The notes beneath the pieces are model-generated. The model saw nothing but the letters and a program-made list of their open reading frames with translations, did no database searches and had not been told where the DNA came from. A stretch of DNA of 64,000 nt, taken from the NCBI RefSeq assembly GCF_001457775.1, contig NZ_CYSG01000018.1, positions 1-64,000 of the forward strand, read 5' to 3'. The position numbers and the translations under genes are program-made. The DNA is from Phaeobacter sp. CECT 5382 (GTDB lineage: Bacteria; Pseudomonadota; Alphaproteobacteria; Rhodobacterales; Rhodobacteraceae). Shown one piece after another: positions 16,345-29,501 of the stretch (positions within the stretch are counted from its first letter, which is position 1; the number at the start of each line of letters is the position of its first letter).

Positions 16345-18699
16345 ATGGCTCTGTCGCGGCGCACCGGCCAAAGGTTTCAGAACTCGATCTGGCCCGGTTT
16401 TGTCGATGCCATGACCGGTCTTTTACTGGTGCTGATGTTTGTTCTCACCATTTTCATGGTGGTGCAATTTGTCCTGCGCGAGACCATCACCGGGCAAGAA
16501 AGCGAGCTGGATGAACTGGCAACCGAAGTACAGGCGCTGGCCAGTGCACTGGGACTGGAAGAGCGCGCCAACAATCGCCTCAACGCACGGCTTGGGGCGC
16601 TAAGCTCAACGCTTTCGACCACGCAAGAGGATCTGGCGCAGGCCCAGAATGCGATTGCCGAACAGCAAAACATCATCACCGGGCTGACAGCTGAACGGGA
16701 TCAGCAACTGGCCAATCTTGCGCAGGCACAACAACAGATCACCGCCTTTGAGGCCCAGGTCGCGGCCTTTATCGCCGGACGGGATGCAGCGCAGGCGCAG
16801 ATCGCAAGTCTGACTGCGGATCGGGATCGCCTGGACGCGGAACGCAGCAGCCTTCTCAGCGAACAGGACGCCCTGAACTTGGCCCTGGCGCAGGCCCGCG
16901 ACGAGATCGATATCAAGGTCGAGGCTGCACGTCTTGCTGCCGCCAAGCGTGAGGCGCTGGAGGCTTTGATTGCAGATCTGGAGACTGAGGGGGCTGCACG
17001 TCAGGCTGAGCTGTCAGACCTCAGCGCAAAGCTTTCCGCCGAAGAAGCGGCACGTCTGGTTGAGGTCGCAGCCGCCGAGGCGCTGCGTGCCCGGCTTGAG
17101 ACGGCGGATGCAGAATTGACCGCCCTGACGCTTTCGCTTGAACACCAACGGCAGGAGGCCGAAGACACCCTGACGCTGCTGGCGGCTGCGCAGGTGGCGC
17201 GGGACCAGTTGAACAGCGAATTGGAGGCAGCCCTTGCCACGCTTGAGGCCGCCCGGGCCCAGTCGCAAGAACGTGATGAGTTGGCCGAACGGCTGACGCG
17301 GGTTCTGGCCCAGATGCAGGTGAGCCAGTCCGCCGCCGAAGGGCGCGTTGCGGCACTGGAGGTGGAACTGGAGCGCTTGCAGCTGGACGGGGCCGCCACC
17401 CGTGAGCGTTTGGGGCGCGATCTGGATCTGGCACGTCAACAGGCGGCACAAAGCGAGGCTGCGCTGGAGGCGGAACTGGCGCGGCAGCGGGCCGCGAATG
17501 TGGAGACGCAAACGCAATACCAGGATGAACTGGCCCGTCTGCAACAGGATTTTGCCACAGCGCAACATGGGCTGGAACAACAGCTGGCGACGATGCAGGC
17601 CGAAAGCGAAAGCGCTCGTCGTAGTCTGGAAACGAAACTGGCACAGCTGCAAACAGATACAGCCAGTGTGATGGCCGGTCTCGAAGCAGAGTTGGCGCAG
17701 GCCCAGCAGGACCTGGCGCTGGCGCGGTCAGCAGCCTCATCCACCGCAGAAGATCGCGCAACGGTCGAACGGCGTCTGTTGCAGGCGCTGGAGGCCTTGG
17801 AAAACGCCCAGGCTGCGGCCGGTGATCAGGCTGTGCTGCAACAGCGCCTGCTGGCCGCGCTCAACGCTCGGAAGGAGGCAGAAGCCGGGGTTGCAGATCA
17901 ACGCAGCCTAGCTGAGGAGCGCGCAGCCCTTTTGGCGCAGGCGCAAGCCGCGTTGGCGGAACAGAAGACCGTTTCGACCGAAGCGCAACGTGAAACCGCG
18001 CTGCTCAACCAGCAAGTTGCGGCCCTGCGTGAACAGCTGGGCGGGTTGCAGGCGATCCTGGATGACTATGAGGCCCGAGATACGGCGCAGCAGGTGCAGC
18101 TGCAAAACCTGGGCCAGGATCTGAATGCAGCGCTTGCCCGTGCCGCCTCGCAGGAGCGCCGCAGCCGCCTGCTGGAAGAACGCGAGCGCAAACGGTTGGA
18201 GATCGAAGCAGCCGAGTTGGCCAACAAGGCGGCAGATCTGGAGCGCTATCGGTCCGAATTTTTTGGCCGTCTACGTGATGTTCTGGGCAATCAGGATGGG
18301 GTGCGGATCGAAGGCGACCGCTTTGTTTTTGCCTCTGAGGTGCTGTTTGCGTCGGGCAGTGCGGATCTGTCGGCGGCGGGCACAGTCGAGATCGCAAAAG
18401 TTGCGCAGATCCTGCAAACGGTTGCCGCAGAGATCCCACCTGAGCTCAACTGGATCATTCGGGTGGATGGCCACACCGACAATACCGCGATGGCGGGCAG
18501 TGCCAAATACAGTGACAATTGGGAGTTGAGCCAGGGACGCGCCCTTTCGGTGGTGCGTTTCATGATTGAAAATCTGGGCGTGGCCCCGGACCGGCTGGCA
18601 GCCAATGGGTTTGGTGAATTCCAGCCTGTGAACCCTGCTGACACACCGCAGGCCCGGGCGCAGAACCGCCGGATCGAGTTGAAGTTCACCGAACGCTAG
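16345..18699 (+). CDS. MotB/OmpA-like protein with very long coiled coil
   Basis: A 784-residue protein. Residues 15-45 (SIWPGFVDAMTGLLLVLMFV) form one membrane helix that resembles the MotB plug helix; Asp21 sits where MotB has its proton-binding Asp. Residues about 50-640 are almost uninterrupted Glu/Ala/Gln/Leu/Arg heptads, a coiled coil long enough to span the periplasm. The last 130 residues are an OmpA-like peptidoglycan-binding domain (VDGHTDNTAM, then NWELSQGRALSVV and NRRIELKFTE). With the upstream ExbB-like protein it forms a two-gene stator-like unit with no flagellar genes around. The role is unknown. Confidence 0.87.
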   Translation: MALSRRTGQRFQNSIWPGFVDAMTGLLLVLMFVLTIFMVVQFVLRETITGQESELDELATEVQALASALGLEERANNRLNARLGALSSTLSTTQEDLAQAQNAIAEQQNIITGLTAERDQQLANLAQAQQQITAFEAQVAAFIAGRDAAQAQIASLTADRDRLDAERSSLLSEQDALNLALAQARDEIDIKVEAARLAAAKREALEALIADLETEGAARQAELSDLSAKLSAEEAARLVEVAAAEALRARLETADAELTALTLSLEHQRQEAEDTLTLLAAAQVARDQLNSELEAALATLEAARAQSQERDELAERLTRVLAQMQVSQSAAEGRVAALEVELERLQLDGAATRERLGRDLDLARQQAAQSEAALEAELARQRAANVETQTQYQDELARLQQDFATAQHGLEQQLATMQAESESARRSLETKLAQLQTDTASVMAGLEAELAQAQQDLALARSAASSTAEDRATVERRLLQALEALENAQAAAGDQAVLQQRLLAALNARKEAEAGVADQRSLAEERAALLAQAQAALAEQKTVSTEAQRETALLNQQVAALREQLGGLQAILDDYEARDTAQQVQLQNLGQDLNAALARAASQERRSRLLEERERKRLEIEAAELANKAADLERYRSEFFGRLRDVLGNQDGVRIEGDRFVFASEVLFASGSADLSAAGTVEIAKVAQILQTVAAEIPPELNWIIRVDGHTDNTAMAGSAKYSDNWELSQGRALSVVRFMIENLGVAPDRLAANGFGEFQPVNPADTPQARAQNRRIELKFTER

Positions 18700-18801
18700 G
18701 CGGGGAATACCAAACGGGCGGCACCAGATGCAGTGCAACCAGACTGGACTGCTCGTATTCACATGCATTCATAGCGGGAGGCAGCAGGCAGACGAGGCGT
18801 T

Positions 18802-19797
18802 CTAGTAGATTAGGATTTCCTGGGTGATCCGGTCGATTTCTTCATCACCCCGCATCAGCACGGCCATCCCTTGATAGGTTCCTTGCGGCCAGGTCTTGTT
18901 GCGCAGGCGTTTTCCCGAAGCGCGAAAAAACTGTGCCTGGTTACGTTCAAGCGTGATCTCATGAACGGAAAACAATCCCGTTGGCCCGGTGATAGACAGG
19001 CGAATTCGATCGGCTCTGCGGCCGCCATAGGCATAGGCCCAGAAAACCAGCCCCTGCGCGGTTGGAGACAGGCGTGAAAGGGCCGCATCACCGGATTTGA
19101 TGGCGCGAAAGTCCGGAACAGCCGTGTTGAAACCGCTGCCGAGAAAGCCACCGGGCTGATAGGGGAGCGGGTCGGCCCAGAGCGTTGGGCCGGGCACGTG
19201 CGCGGCTTCGGATTCGACGCTGGAAGGGCAGCTTTCAACTCCTTGCGGGGCAAAGGGGTCAACAACTTCTCCATGGTGGCGCAGTGACAGGTGCAGGTGG
19301 GGGAACTGCGTTTTGCCTGAAAGGCCTACCTCGCCGAGCTGGGTGCCAGCTTTGACCTGGTCGCCCTTTTGCACCCGAACAGAGCCCTGCTTCATGTGGC
19401 AGTACTGGGTTTCCCAACCATCCGCATGGCGCAGGACTGCACCATTGCCGCATTCGCGCCCTTTCAGGCTTTCGGCGTTTTCCTCGGTTGCATAGGTGTC
19501 CGGCATTTCGTTGCGCGTTGCCAAAACCTCGCCAGGCGCTGCGGCCTTGATGGCGACGCCAGCGGCGACCTCTCGCAGGAAAGGGATAACGAAATCAGTG
19601 CCCTTGTGGCCATTGTAGGTCAAAGGGTTGCACTGATAGTCCTGGACACGCGGACCGGGGCCATGGTCGACATATTGCTGGATATGGCAGGTCTCACCGA
19701 GACTGCAATCCAGCGGCCATTGCAGTTGAAAATCGCTCGCCGCGATCGGGGTCGCGGCGAGCGTTAAGAGCAATGCGCCAACAGGCTTCTGCATCAT
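18802..19797 (-). CDS. M23 family metallopeptidase, secreted
   Basis: A 331-residue protein with a signal peptide (cleavage near residue 20). The peptidase domain covers about residues 55-185 and keeps all zinc and catalytic residues: His64 and Asp68 in GHKGTDF, His134 in YCHMKQ, and His167 and His169 in PHLHLSL. Such LytM-type enzymes cut peptidoglycan cross-links in the periplasm. The C-terminal 120 residues form a beta-rich region of unknown role. Its start codon overlaps the clpA stop codon (TAATG), so it is likely translated from the clpA message, an unusual partnership. Confidence 0.88.
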   Translation of the reverse strand: MMQKPVGALLLTLAATPIAASDFQLQWPLDCSLGETCHIQQYVDHGPGPRVQDYQCNPLTYNGHKGTDFVIPFLREVAAGVAIKAAAPGEVLATRNEMPDTYATEENAESLKGRECGNGAVLRHADGWETQYCHMKQGSVRVQKGDQVKAGTQLGEVGLSGKTQFPHLHLSLRHHGEVVDPFAPQGVESCPSSVESEAAHVPGPTLWADPLPYQPGGFLGSGFNTAVPDFRAIKSGDAALSRLSPTAQGLVFWAYAYGGRRADRIRLSITGPTGLFSVHEITLERNQAQFFRASGKRLRNKTWPQGTYQGMAVLMRGDEEIDRITQEILIY

Positions 19798-22127
19798 TAT
19801 TCGGCAGTCAGTAGCGGGGGCTTGTCGCCCGAGATCCGTGGCTTGCCAGGACCTTCGATGCGCAGATCCAGCTTGCCGTCCTTGATGCCAACCTTGACCA
19901 GACCACCCTTGGCCAGCTTGCCAAAGAGCAGTTCTTCGGCAAGCGGTTTTTTGATGTGCTCCTGGATGACCCGCCCCAGCGGACGTGCCCCCATACGGTC
20001 ATCATAGCCTTTGTCAGCGAGCCATTCAGCGGCCTTGCGGGTCAGTTCGATCGAGACGTTGCGATCCATCAGCTGGGCTTCGAGTTGCAGAACGAATTTC
20101 TCGACGACCTGCAGGATCACCTCTTTTGGCAGTGGCGCAAAGGCAATCACGGCATCCAGACGGTTGCGGAATTCCGGCGTGAAGGTACGCTCGATCGCGG
20201 CGGTGTCCTCGCCTTCGCGGCGATCACGGCCAAAGCCGATGGCAGCCTTTGCCATATCCGACGCACCAGCGTTGGAGGTCATGATCAGCACGACATTGCG
20301 GAAATTCACCGCACGGCCGTTGTGATCGGTCAGCTGGCCATTATCCATCACCTGCAACAGAATGTTGAAGACATCCGGATGCGCCTTTTCGATCTCATCG
20401 AGCAGCAGCACGCAATGCGGGTGCTGATCAACGCCATCGGTAAGCAATCCACCCTGGTCAAAGCCGACATAGCCGGGAGGGGCACCAATCAGGCGAGAGA
20501 CCGCGTGTTTCTCCATGTATTCCGACATGTCAAAGCGCAGCAGCTCCACGCCCAAGGTGTCCGCCAGCTGTTTGGCCACCTCGGTCTTGCCGACGCCGGT
20601 AGGGCCCGCAAACAGATAGTTGCCGATTGGTTTTTCCGGCTCGCGCAGACCGGCACGGGACAGTTTGATAGCGCTGGACAGGGCGTCGATAGCATCGTCC
20701 TGACCAAAGACCACCCGTTTCAGGCTTTTCTCCAGATCTTTCAGCACCTCGGCATCGTCTTTGGACACGCTCTTTGGCGGAATGCGGGCGATCTTGGCCA
20801 CAACGGCTTCGATCTCTTTCACTCCAATGGTCTTGCGACGCTTGCTTTCGGGCACCAAACGCTGGGCCGCGCCTGCTTCGTCGATGACGTCGATGGCCTT
20901 ATCTGGCAGTTTGCGGTCATTGATGTAGCGCGCAGCCAGCTCCACAGCGGTTTTGATCGCATCGGCTGTGAACTTGATATTGTGGTGTTCCTCGAAATAG
21001 GGCTTCAGCCCTTTTAGAATTTCGATGGAATCCTGCACCGTGGGTTCACTAACGTCGATTTTCTGGAAGCGACGCGCCAGGGCGCGGTCTTTCTCAAAGT
21101 GCTGGCGGAACTCTTTGTAGGTGGTGGACCCCATGGTGCGCAGCTTGCCGCCCTGCAGGGCAGGTTTCAGCAGGTTGGAGGCATCCATTGCCCCACCAGA
21201 AGTGGCACCGGCACCAATCACCGTGTGGATTTCATCAATGAACAACACGCCATCGGGATGGTCTTCCAACTCGGTCACGACCGCCTTCAGGCGTTCTTCA
21301 AAGTCGCCGCGATAGCGGGTGCCGGCCAATAGCGCCCCCATATCCAGCGAGAAAATGGTGGTGTTGGACAGGATTTCGGGCACTTCGCCCTGAACGATCT
21401 TGCGTGCAAGACCTTCGGCGATAGCGGTTTTGCCAACGCCGGGATCGCCCACCAACAGCGGGTTGTTCTTGCGACGGCGGCACAGCACCTGAATGCAGCG
21501 CTCAACCTCCTGGCTACGGCCAATCAGCGGGTCGATATCGCCTTCGCGGGATTTGGCGTTGAGATCGACGCAGTACTTATCAAGCGCGCTCTCTTTCTTG
21601 TCGCCGTCCGGGATGTGGCCGCCGCTGATGGCTTCTTCTTCGCCTTCGGGCGCGCCGGAGACCGGACGGGATTCCCCAAAGGCGGGATCCTTGGCCACAC
21701 CATGGGCGATGAAGTTCACCGCATCATAGCGGGTCATGTCCTGATCCTGCAGGAAATAAGCCGCATCGCTTTCGCGTTCGGCAAAGATCGCAACCAGGAC
21801 ATTGGCGCCAGTGACCTCGGTGCGGCCGGAACTTTGGACGTGAATGGCTGCGCGCTGGATCACGCGCTGGAAAGCGGCGGTAGGCACAGCTTCAGAACCA
21901 TCAACATCCGTTACCAAGTTGGCGAGATCTTCATCGACAAATTCAACCAGCGAGGCACGCAGTTCGGTCAGATCAACGCTACAGGCGCGCATGACACGGG
22001 CGGCTTCGGGTTCTTCGATCAGGGCCAGCAACAGGTGTTCCAGCGTGGCAAACTCATGGCGCCTTTCATTTGCCAGCGCGAGCGCGGCATGAATGGCTTG
22101 TTCTAATGTGCTCGAGAATGAAGGCAC
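19797..22127 (-). CDS. clpA: ATP-dependent Clp protease ATP-binding subunit ClpA
   Basis: A 776-residue double AAA+ unfoldase that feeds substrates to ClpP. The N-terminal Clp repeats cover residues 1-145. The first AAA+ module has Walker [14 protein letters not shown] (near 218) and [15 protein letters not shown]. The second has [13 protein letters not shown] (near 500) and [12 protein letters not shown]. An IGF loop (AAIGFGRD) for docking to ClpP identifies it as ClpA rather than ClpB, and the ClpB middle coiled coil is absent. The adaptor gene clpS is not adjacent. It overlaps the M23 peptidase gene by one base at its 3' end. Confidence 0.97.
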   Translation of the reverse strand: MPSFSSTLEQAIHAALALANERRHEFATLEHLLLALIEEPEAARVMRACSVDLTELRASLVEFVDEDLANLVTDVDGSEAVPTAAFQRVIQRAAIHVQSSGRTEVTGANVLVAIFAERESDAAYFLQDQDMTRYDAVNFIAHGVAKDPAFGESRPVSGAPEGEEEAISGGHIPDGDKKESALDKYCVDLNAKSREGDIDPLIGRSQEVERCIQVLCRRRKNNPLLVGDPGVGKTAIAEGLARKIVQGEVPEILSNTTIFSLDMGALLAGTRYRGDFEERLKAVVTELEDHPDGVLFIDEIHTVIGAGATSGGAMDASNLLKPALQGGKLRTMGSTTYKEFRQHFEKDRALARRFQKIDVSEPTVQDSIEILKGLKPYFEEHHNIKFTADAIKTAVELAARYINDRKLPDKAIDVIDEAGAAQRLVPESKRRKTIGVKEIEAVVAKIARIPPKSVSKDDAEVLKDLEKSLKRVVFGQDDAIDALSSAIKLSRAGLREPEKPIGNYLFAGPTGVGKTEVAKQLADTLGVELLRFDMSEYMEKHAVSRLIGAPPGYVGFDQGGLLTDGVDQHPHCVLLLDEIEKAHPDVFNILLQVMDNGQLTDHNGRAVNFRNVVLIMTSNAGASDMAKAAIGFGRDRREGEDTAAIERTFTPEFRNRLDAVIAFAPLPKEVILQVVEKFVLQLEAQLMDRNVSIELTRKAAEWLADKGYDDRMGARPLGRVIQEHIKKPLAEELLFGKLAKGGLVKVGIKDGKLDLRIEGPGKPRISGDKPPLLTAE

Positions 22128-22331
22128 GGGCGTGCTCCTCTGTTCTTGGGTTGGCCGAGGCGCTAGGTCTGTTTACCATCCTGCCCCTGCATCAACCATG
22201 TCGTCATAGTATTAGAGTTTGGTTGATAGAGCGGCAGCTTCAAGGACTTTCTTTCAAATTTAGGTCACATTTCTTTCGAAAGCGGCCTTAAAGCTGTCGC
22301 TAGGGTGTAAAAACGGCCCCGATATCAGAGC

Positions 22332-23099
22332 CTAGAAGTTGTCCTTTCTTTTGCGAATTTCGGCGAAAACATGTTCATCATCAGTGCCTTGCAGTCTCAA
22401 TGCGCCTTTGATTTCGTCTGTTCCAGCGCGCAAGAACGGATTTGTGTCCAGCTCTAGCTGTAAAATGACTGGAACAGTGGCTTCGCCTTTGGCTCGTTTG
22501 GCGTCGATGTCGGCAACGCGGGCCTGAAGGGCTGGATTGTCGGGCTCGATGGTTTCGGCAAACCGCGCGTTGGACTGGGTGTATTCGTGACCAGAATAGA
22601 CCAGTGTTTCCGGGGGCAGGTCCATCAGGCGTTGCAGACTGTCCCACATCATGGCCGGGCTGCCTTCGAACAGACGGCCACAGCCAAGAGCCATGAGGCT
22701 GTCGGCGGTAAAGACTGCGGCACTATCGGGCAGGTAAAAGGCGATATGGCCAATGGTGTGACCGGAAACGTCGATCACAATAACGGGTTCGCCAAAGAGA
22801 TCGAAACTCTCATCAACAGAAACGGCATGATCGAGCGGTGGCAGCCGATGGGCGTCTGCCTTGGCACCGTAGACGCTGGCCCCATAGGTGCGGCGCAATT
22901 CTTCTACCCCGTCGATGTGGTCGTAGTGGTGGTGTGTCAGCAAGATTGCATCCAACCCCCAGCCCCGCGCGGACAGAGCGGCCTTGACCGGGGCGGCTTC
23001 CGGGGCATCGACCAGGGCCGTACGGCCGCTCTTGGCATCATGCAGCAGATAGGCATAGTTATCCGACAGGCAGGGCAGAGTAATGATTTCTAGGGGCAT
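22332..23099 (-). CDS. gloB: Hydroxyacylglutathione hydrolase (glyoxalase II)
   Basis: A 255-residue metallo-beta-lactamase-fold enzyme. The two-metal site motif [12 protein letters not shown] is at residues 53-64; downstream metal ligands are in [17 protein letters not shown] and YSGHEYT. The C-terminal helical domain specific to glyoxalase II is present (NPFLR). It hydrolyses S-lactoylglutathione to lactate and glutathione, finishing methylglyoxal detoxification in the cytosol. It is divergent from the methyltransferase at 23174. The length is normal. Confidence 0.95.
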   Translation of the reverse strand: MPLEIITLPCLSDNYAYLLHDAKSGRTALVDAPEAAPVKAALSARGWGLDAILLTHHHYDHIDGVEELRRTYGASVYGAKADAHRLPPLDHAVSVDESFDLFGEPVIVIDVSGHTIGHIAFYLPDSAAVFTADSLMALGCGRLFEGSPAMMWDSLQRLMDLPPETLVYSGHEYTQSNARFAETIEPDNPALQARVADIDAKRAKGEATVPVILQLELDTNPFLRAGTDEIKGALRLQGTDDEHVFAEIRKRKDNF

Positions 23100-23173
23100 G
23101 GTCTTTCGCCTCGGTATTGTTAAACTGGATTGTTAACCTGGCCGCAGATTGGCCGAAGCAGCAGGCACTCGCA

Positions 23174-23920
23174 ATGCATCTTGATGTTCAGGACCTTAGG
23201 AACTTCTACTATCGCAGCACTCTGGGGCGTGCCGCACAGGCGTCGATCCGCAACAGGCTGCTGCAGTTCTGGCCAGATGCGACCGGCCAGACCATGGCGG
23301 GTTTTGGCTTTGCTGCCCCCTTGATGCGCCCGTACCTGGCAGAGGCCCGCAGGGTCATTGCCCTGATGCCGGGCCCGCAGGGGGTAATGCAGTGGCCGGC
23401 CGGGATGCCCAATGTTTCGGTTCTGTGCGAGGAAACCTCTTGGCCGATCGAGACGGGGAGGGTGGACCGGCTGGTGGTGATGCACGGGCTTGAGACGTCA
23501 GAACGGCCCAGTGAGTTGGTCGAAGAATGTCGGCGGGTGCTGGGGCCCGGGGGACGGGCCATCTTTGTGGTGCCGAACCGGGCTGGGTTCTGGGCGCGCT
23601 CGGATAAGACCCCCTTTGGCTATGGGCGCCCCTACACCTTGATCCAATTGGAGAACCAGCTTCGATTCCATGAATTCACCATCGAGCGCCACGCGGCCGC
23701 GCTGTATCGCTTGCCCAGTCAGAAACGCTTTTGGCTGAAGTCTGGCGCCATGTTTGACCGTATCGGGCGCCGCTTGCCGACAATGCTGGCCGGTGGGGTT
23801 TTCATGGTTGAGGTCAGCAAGCAAACCCATCCGCAGCGCGGTCACATGACACGGGTTCAGCGGGCTAATCCGATCCGGGTTCTCGAAGGGTTGTCCAATC
23901 CCTTGCCGGAACCTGTCTGA
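23174..23920 (+). CDS. Class I SAM-dependent methyltransferase
   Basis: A 248-residue protein with a class I methyltransferase core: [15 protein letters not shown] in the place of the SAM-binding loop, [16 protein letters not shown] (motif II/III region) and [19 protein letters not shown] (motif IV/V). The glycine-rich motif I is weak. The frame is open upstream to 23117, but the family begins [19 protein letters not shown], so I use the ATG at 23174. The divergent arrangement with gloB is usual in this bacterial group. The substrate is unknown. Confidence 0.82.
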   Translation: MHLDVQDLRNFYYRSTLGRAAQASIRNRLLQFWPDATGQTMAGFGFAAPLMRPYLAEARRVIALMPGPQGVMQWPAGMPNVSVLCEETSWPIETGRVDRLVVMHGLETSERPSELVEECRRVLGPGGRAIFVVPNRAGFWARSDKTPFGYGRPYTLIQLENQLRFHEFTIERHAAALYRLPSQKRFWLKSGAMFDRIGRRLPTMLAGGVFMVEVSKQTHPQRGHMTRVQRANPIRVLEGLSNPLPEPV

Positions 23921-24483
23921 GATCATATCCATTTGACGCGAAATCAGCCTGAAATTCGCCCCAAACCTTCCTTTGAATGCCGTCTGAGTGTCGTCGCGGC
24001 AGGGTCGAACGTCAGGCCGAATGTCAGGCCGAATGTCAGGCCCCATGTCGCGCTGAATGTCGGGTACCATATCGGGCGGAGAGCGGCAGGCCATAAGGCG
24101 AGCTAGGAAATAGGGCTGGACCGTGAAGATGATTCTATTTTTGACATTTTTTGTGATCGCCTCTTGATAGTGCCATGGTTTGAGCAGTCTCTGTTTGCTG
24201 CTTTGTGTCGTTTTTACCCTCCGAGGAATCGCAAATCGCTGCAGTTCGGGGGAATAATTTGTCCTGATTTAGAGGGGCAAAGGGCCGCACTTTGCTTAAG
24301 TTGTTGAAAACACTTAACTCAACCATTTCCGGCATACCACTATAGACAGTTGATAGGTTGCTAACGCTCTGTTACATCCACGCTGATTTTAACGCCCTGC
24401 CACTTTGGCGGGGCTTGCTCACGCCCCCGGACGCCGTCTGCCCGCAGACAAGCCAACCGGGGCCAAATGTCGGAAGGGTGGAC
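23921..24483. other. Long intergenic region before the ATP synthase operon
   Basis: No convincing gene lies in these 563 bases. The first part holds a 12-bp tandem repeat (24007-24078). The second part is AT-rich and should contain the promoters of the atp operon: TTGACA at 24141 with a poor -10 box, and TATAGA at 24341 with no clear -35 box. Two inverted repeats lie between: GCAAAG/CTTTGC (24277-24295) and TTAAGT/ACTTAA (24296-24317). A long 5' leader for the operon is therefore possible. Confidence 0.5.
24007..24078. repeat. 12-bp degenerate tandem repeat, six units
   Basis: Six adjacent 12-base units related to GAATGTCAGGCC: the first three are nearly identical and the last three diverge (for example CCATGTCGCGCT). 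The array lies between the methyltransferase gene and the atp promoter region and is not inside a supported gene. Slippage expansion is the simple explanation. Confidence 0.7.
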
Positions 24484-25044
24484 GTGTCCGAACCAGCTTC
24501 GATTTCAGCAGGCATTGCTGCGCGCTATGCCACTGCGGTCTTTGAGATCGCCGAAGAAAGCAAGGCGCTTGATAGCCTTGAATCCAGCATCAATGATCTG
24601 GCAGCTGCCCTGGCTGACAGTGAAGATCTGCGCAACCTGATCAGCTCACCGCTTATCTCTCGAGATGAGCAGGGTGGAGCCATCACGGCGATTGCCGACA
24701 AGATGGGTCTTGCACCCGTGTTGCGCAATACTTTGGCTCTGATGGCGCAAAAGCGTCGTCTGTTCGTCCTGCCAGCTCTGCTGACGGCCCTGCGGGCGCG
24801 TCTTGCAGAGGCCCGGGGTGAAGTGACAGCCGAGGTGATCTCGGCCAAAGCGCTGACCAAGACCCAAAGCGAAAAGCTGGCCAAGACCCTGGCAGAGCGC
24901 GTGGGCAAGAAGATTACCATCAATGCAACCGTCGATGATAGCATCATTGGCGGTCTCGTCGTTAAAGTGGGCTCGAAGATGATCGATAGCTCGATCCGCT
25001 CCAAGCTCAACTCCCTACAGAATGCAATGAAAGAGGTCGGATAA
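24484..25044 (+). CDS. atpH: ATP synthase F1 subunit delta
   Basis: A 186-residue delta subunit, joining the F1 head to the peripheral stalk. The family pattern is visible from the start (ISAGIAARYATAVFEIAEE) to the C-terminal domain (ATVDDSIIGGLVVKVGSKMIDSSIRSKLNSL). The start is most likely GTG at 24484, five bases after GGAAGGG; another in-frame GTG at 24478 overlaps that site. It is the first gene of the atpHAGDC operon; the stop codon is directly followed by the atpA start. Confidence 0.95.
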   Translation: MSEPASISAGIAARYATAVFEIAEESKALDSLESSINDLAAALADSEDLRNLISSPLISRDEQGGAITAIADKMGLAPVLRNTLALMAQKRRLFVLPALLTALRARLAEARGEVTAEVISAKALTKTQSEKLAKTLAERVGKKITINATVDDSIIGGLVVKVGSKMIDSSIRSKLNSLQNAMKEVG

Positions 25045-26583
<1,539 letters not shown>

Positions 26584-26595
26584 GGGGATAAGGCA

Positions 26596-27471
26596 ATGCC
26601 AAATCTCAAGGACCTGAAAAACAGGATCGCGAGTGTCAAAAGCACGCGTAAGATCACAAAAGCCATGCAAATGGTGGCCGCGGCGAAACTTCGCCGCGCC
26701 CAGGAAGCTGCTGAAGATTCGCGTCCCTATACAAAACGGTTTAACGCCGTGATGGCAGGGCTGGCGGCGTCTGTTGGCGGTAGTGATAGCGCACCGAAAC
26801 TGCTGCGCGGCACCGGTAGCGATCAGGTTCAACTGCTTGTTGTCCTGACCGCCGAGCGGGGCCTGTGTGGTGGCTTCAACGCCAACATCTCCAAGCTGGC
26901 GCGCCAAAAGGCGCAAGAGCTGAAAGCAGCTGGCAAGACGGTCAAGATCCTGACCGTTGGTAAAAAGGGCCGCGACGCACTGCGTCGTGACTTTGCCGAT
27001 GATTTTGTCGGCCACGTGGACCTGAGCGAAGTGAAACGGATCGGCTATGTCGATGCGCAGAGCATTGCAAAGGACATCCTGACGCGCTTTGACGCTGGTG
27101 AATTCGACGTTGCGACGATCTTCTTCTCGGGGTTCGTCAATGTTGTGACCCAAGTGCCAACAGCCCTGCAGATCATTCCGGCCTCTTACGAGGGCGGTGA
27201 AGTCGAAAGCTCATCGGCCGTTTACGACTACGAGCCCAGCGAAGAGGCGATCCTCGCCGACCTGCTGCCCCGTGGTGTATCGACCCAGATCTTTTCGGCT
27301 CTGCTGGAAAATGGTGCATCCGAACAGGGTGCCCGGATGAGCGCGATGGACAACGCCACCCGTAACGCTGGCGAGATGATCGACAAGCTGACAATCGAGT
27401 ATAACCGCTCGCGTCAGGCCGTCATCACCAACGAGCTGATTGAAATCATTTCGGGCGCTGAGGCGCTCTAA
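26596..27471 (+). CDS. atpG: ATP synthase F1 subunit gamma
   Basis: A 291-residue central-stalk subunit that rotates inside the alpha/beta ring. The conserved N-terminal coiled-coil helix ([20 protein letters not shown]) and C-terminal helix ([20 protein letters not shown]) are both present, as is ERGLCGGFN. It lies 12 bases after atpA and 21 bases before atpD, inside the atp operon. An RBS-like AAGGGGA precedes the ATG. Confidence 0.97.
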   Translation: MPNLKDLKNRIASVKSTRKITKAMQMVAAAKLRRAQEAAEDSRPYTKRFNAVMAGLAASVGGSDSAPKLLRGTGSDQVQLLVVLTAERGLCGGFNANISKLARQKAQELKAAGKTVKILTVGKKGRDALRRDFADDFVGHVDLSEVKRIGYVDAQSIAKDILTRFDAGEFDVATIFFSGFVNVVTQVPTALQIIPASYEGGEVESSSAVYDYEPSEEAILADLLPRGVSTQIFSALLENGASEQGARMSAMDNATRNAGEMIDKLTIEYNRSRQAVITNELIEIISGAEAL

Positions 27472-28917
<1,446 letters not shown>

Positions 28918-28928
28918 GGAGGGCCCTG

Positions 28929-29342
28929 ATGGCTGATACCATGCAATTTGACCTCGTGAGCCCGGAGCGAAGCCTTGCTTCGCTTCAGGTGAACGCGGTC
29001 CTGATCCCCGGCGCGGAGGGTGACATGACGGCGATGCCGAACCATGCACCCACCATCACCACCCTGCGTCCGGGTGTCCTGCGGGTGGAAAGCTCGCAAG
29101 GCACTTCGGAGTTTGTGGTCACTGGCGGTTTTGCCGAAATCAGCGCAGAGGCCCTTTCGGTTCTCGCTGAAAAGGCGATCCCGATGGACGAGATGACCCG
29201 TGCCCATCTGGACGAGCTGATCGAAGAGGCTCGCCTGCTTTACAAGACCGCGCAACAAGCCGAGCCACCACATGGCCTAGTTGAAGAGGCAGCTAAGCTG
29301 CTGGCGGATATGGAGGCCCTGGGCACCCACATGAGCCTCTAA
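28929..29342 (+). CDS. atpC: ATP synthase F1 subunit epsilon
   Basis: A 137-residue subunit at the foot of the central stalk. The N-terminal beta domain is clear ([14 protein letters not shown], then [20 protein letters not shown]). The C-terminal helical part is present but diverged. The ATG follows AAGGAGGGCCC, 11 bases after the atpD stop. It ends the operon, followed by a strong terminator. The F0 genes atpI/B/E/F are not next to it, as is usual in this order. Confidence 0.95.
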   Translation: MADTMQFDLVSPERSLASLQVNAVLIPGAEGDMTAMPNHAPTITTLRPGVLRVESSQGTSEFVVTGGFAEISAEALSVLAEKAIPMDEMTRAHLDELIEEARLLYKTAQQAEPPHGLVEEAAKLLADMEALGTHMSL

Positions 29343-29383
29343 GGCCCCTCTGTGCACCGCCTGGTGTGACCAAAACGATCTAA

Positions 29384-29420
29384 AGCCGGCCCTCAGTGAT
29401 GACGGGCCGGTTTTGTTTTT
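29384..29420 (+). terminator. Rho-independent terminator of the atp operon
   Basis: CCGGCCC (29386-29392) pairs with GGGCCGG (29404-29410) around an 11-base loop, followed by TTTTGTTTTTT. It lies about 45 bases after the atpC stop. Confidence 0.88.
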
Positions 29421-29501
29421 TGATAATTAAGTTCTTTTAGTGTGTACTTGCAGATCTCTCGGTTCCAGAGAGACTGAGGCAAGCGATCGAAACGGCGACA
29501 G

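Noticed and set aside
15073-18699. A Zorya-type anti-phage system (ZorA/ZorB)
   Set aside because: The MotA/MotB-like pair is similar in principle, but the coiled coil is in the MotB-like partner rather than the MotA-like one, and no ZorC, ZorD or ZorE gene is next to it.
23921-24483. A tRNA or small RNA gene in the long gap before atpH
   Set aside because: No cloverleaf arms or known RNA motif could be found by eye; only short hairpins are seen.
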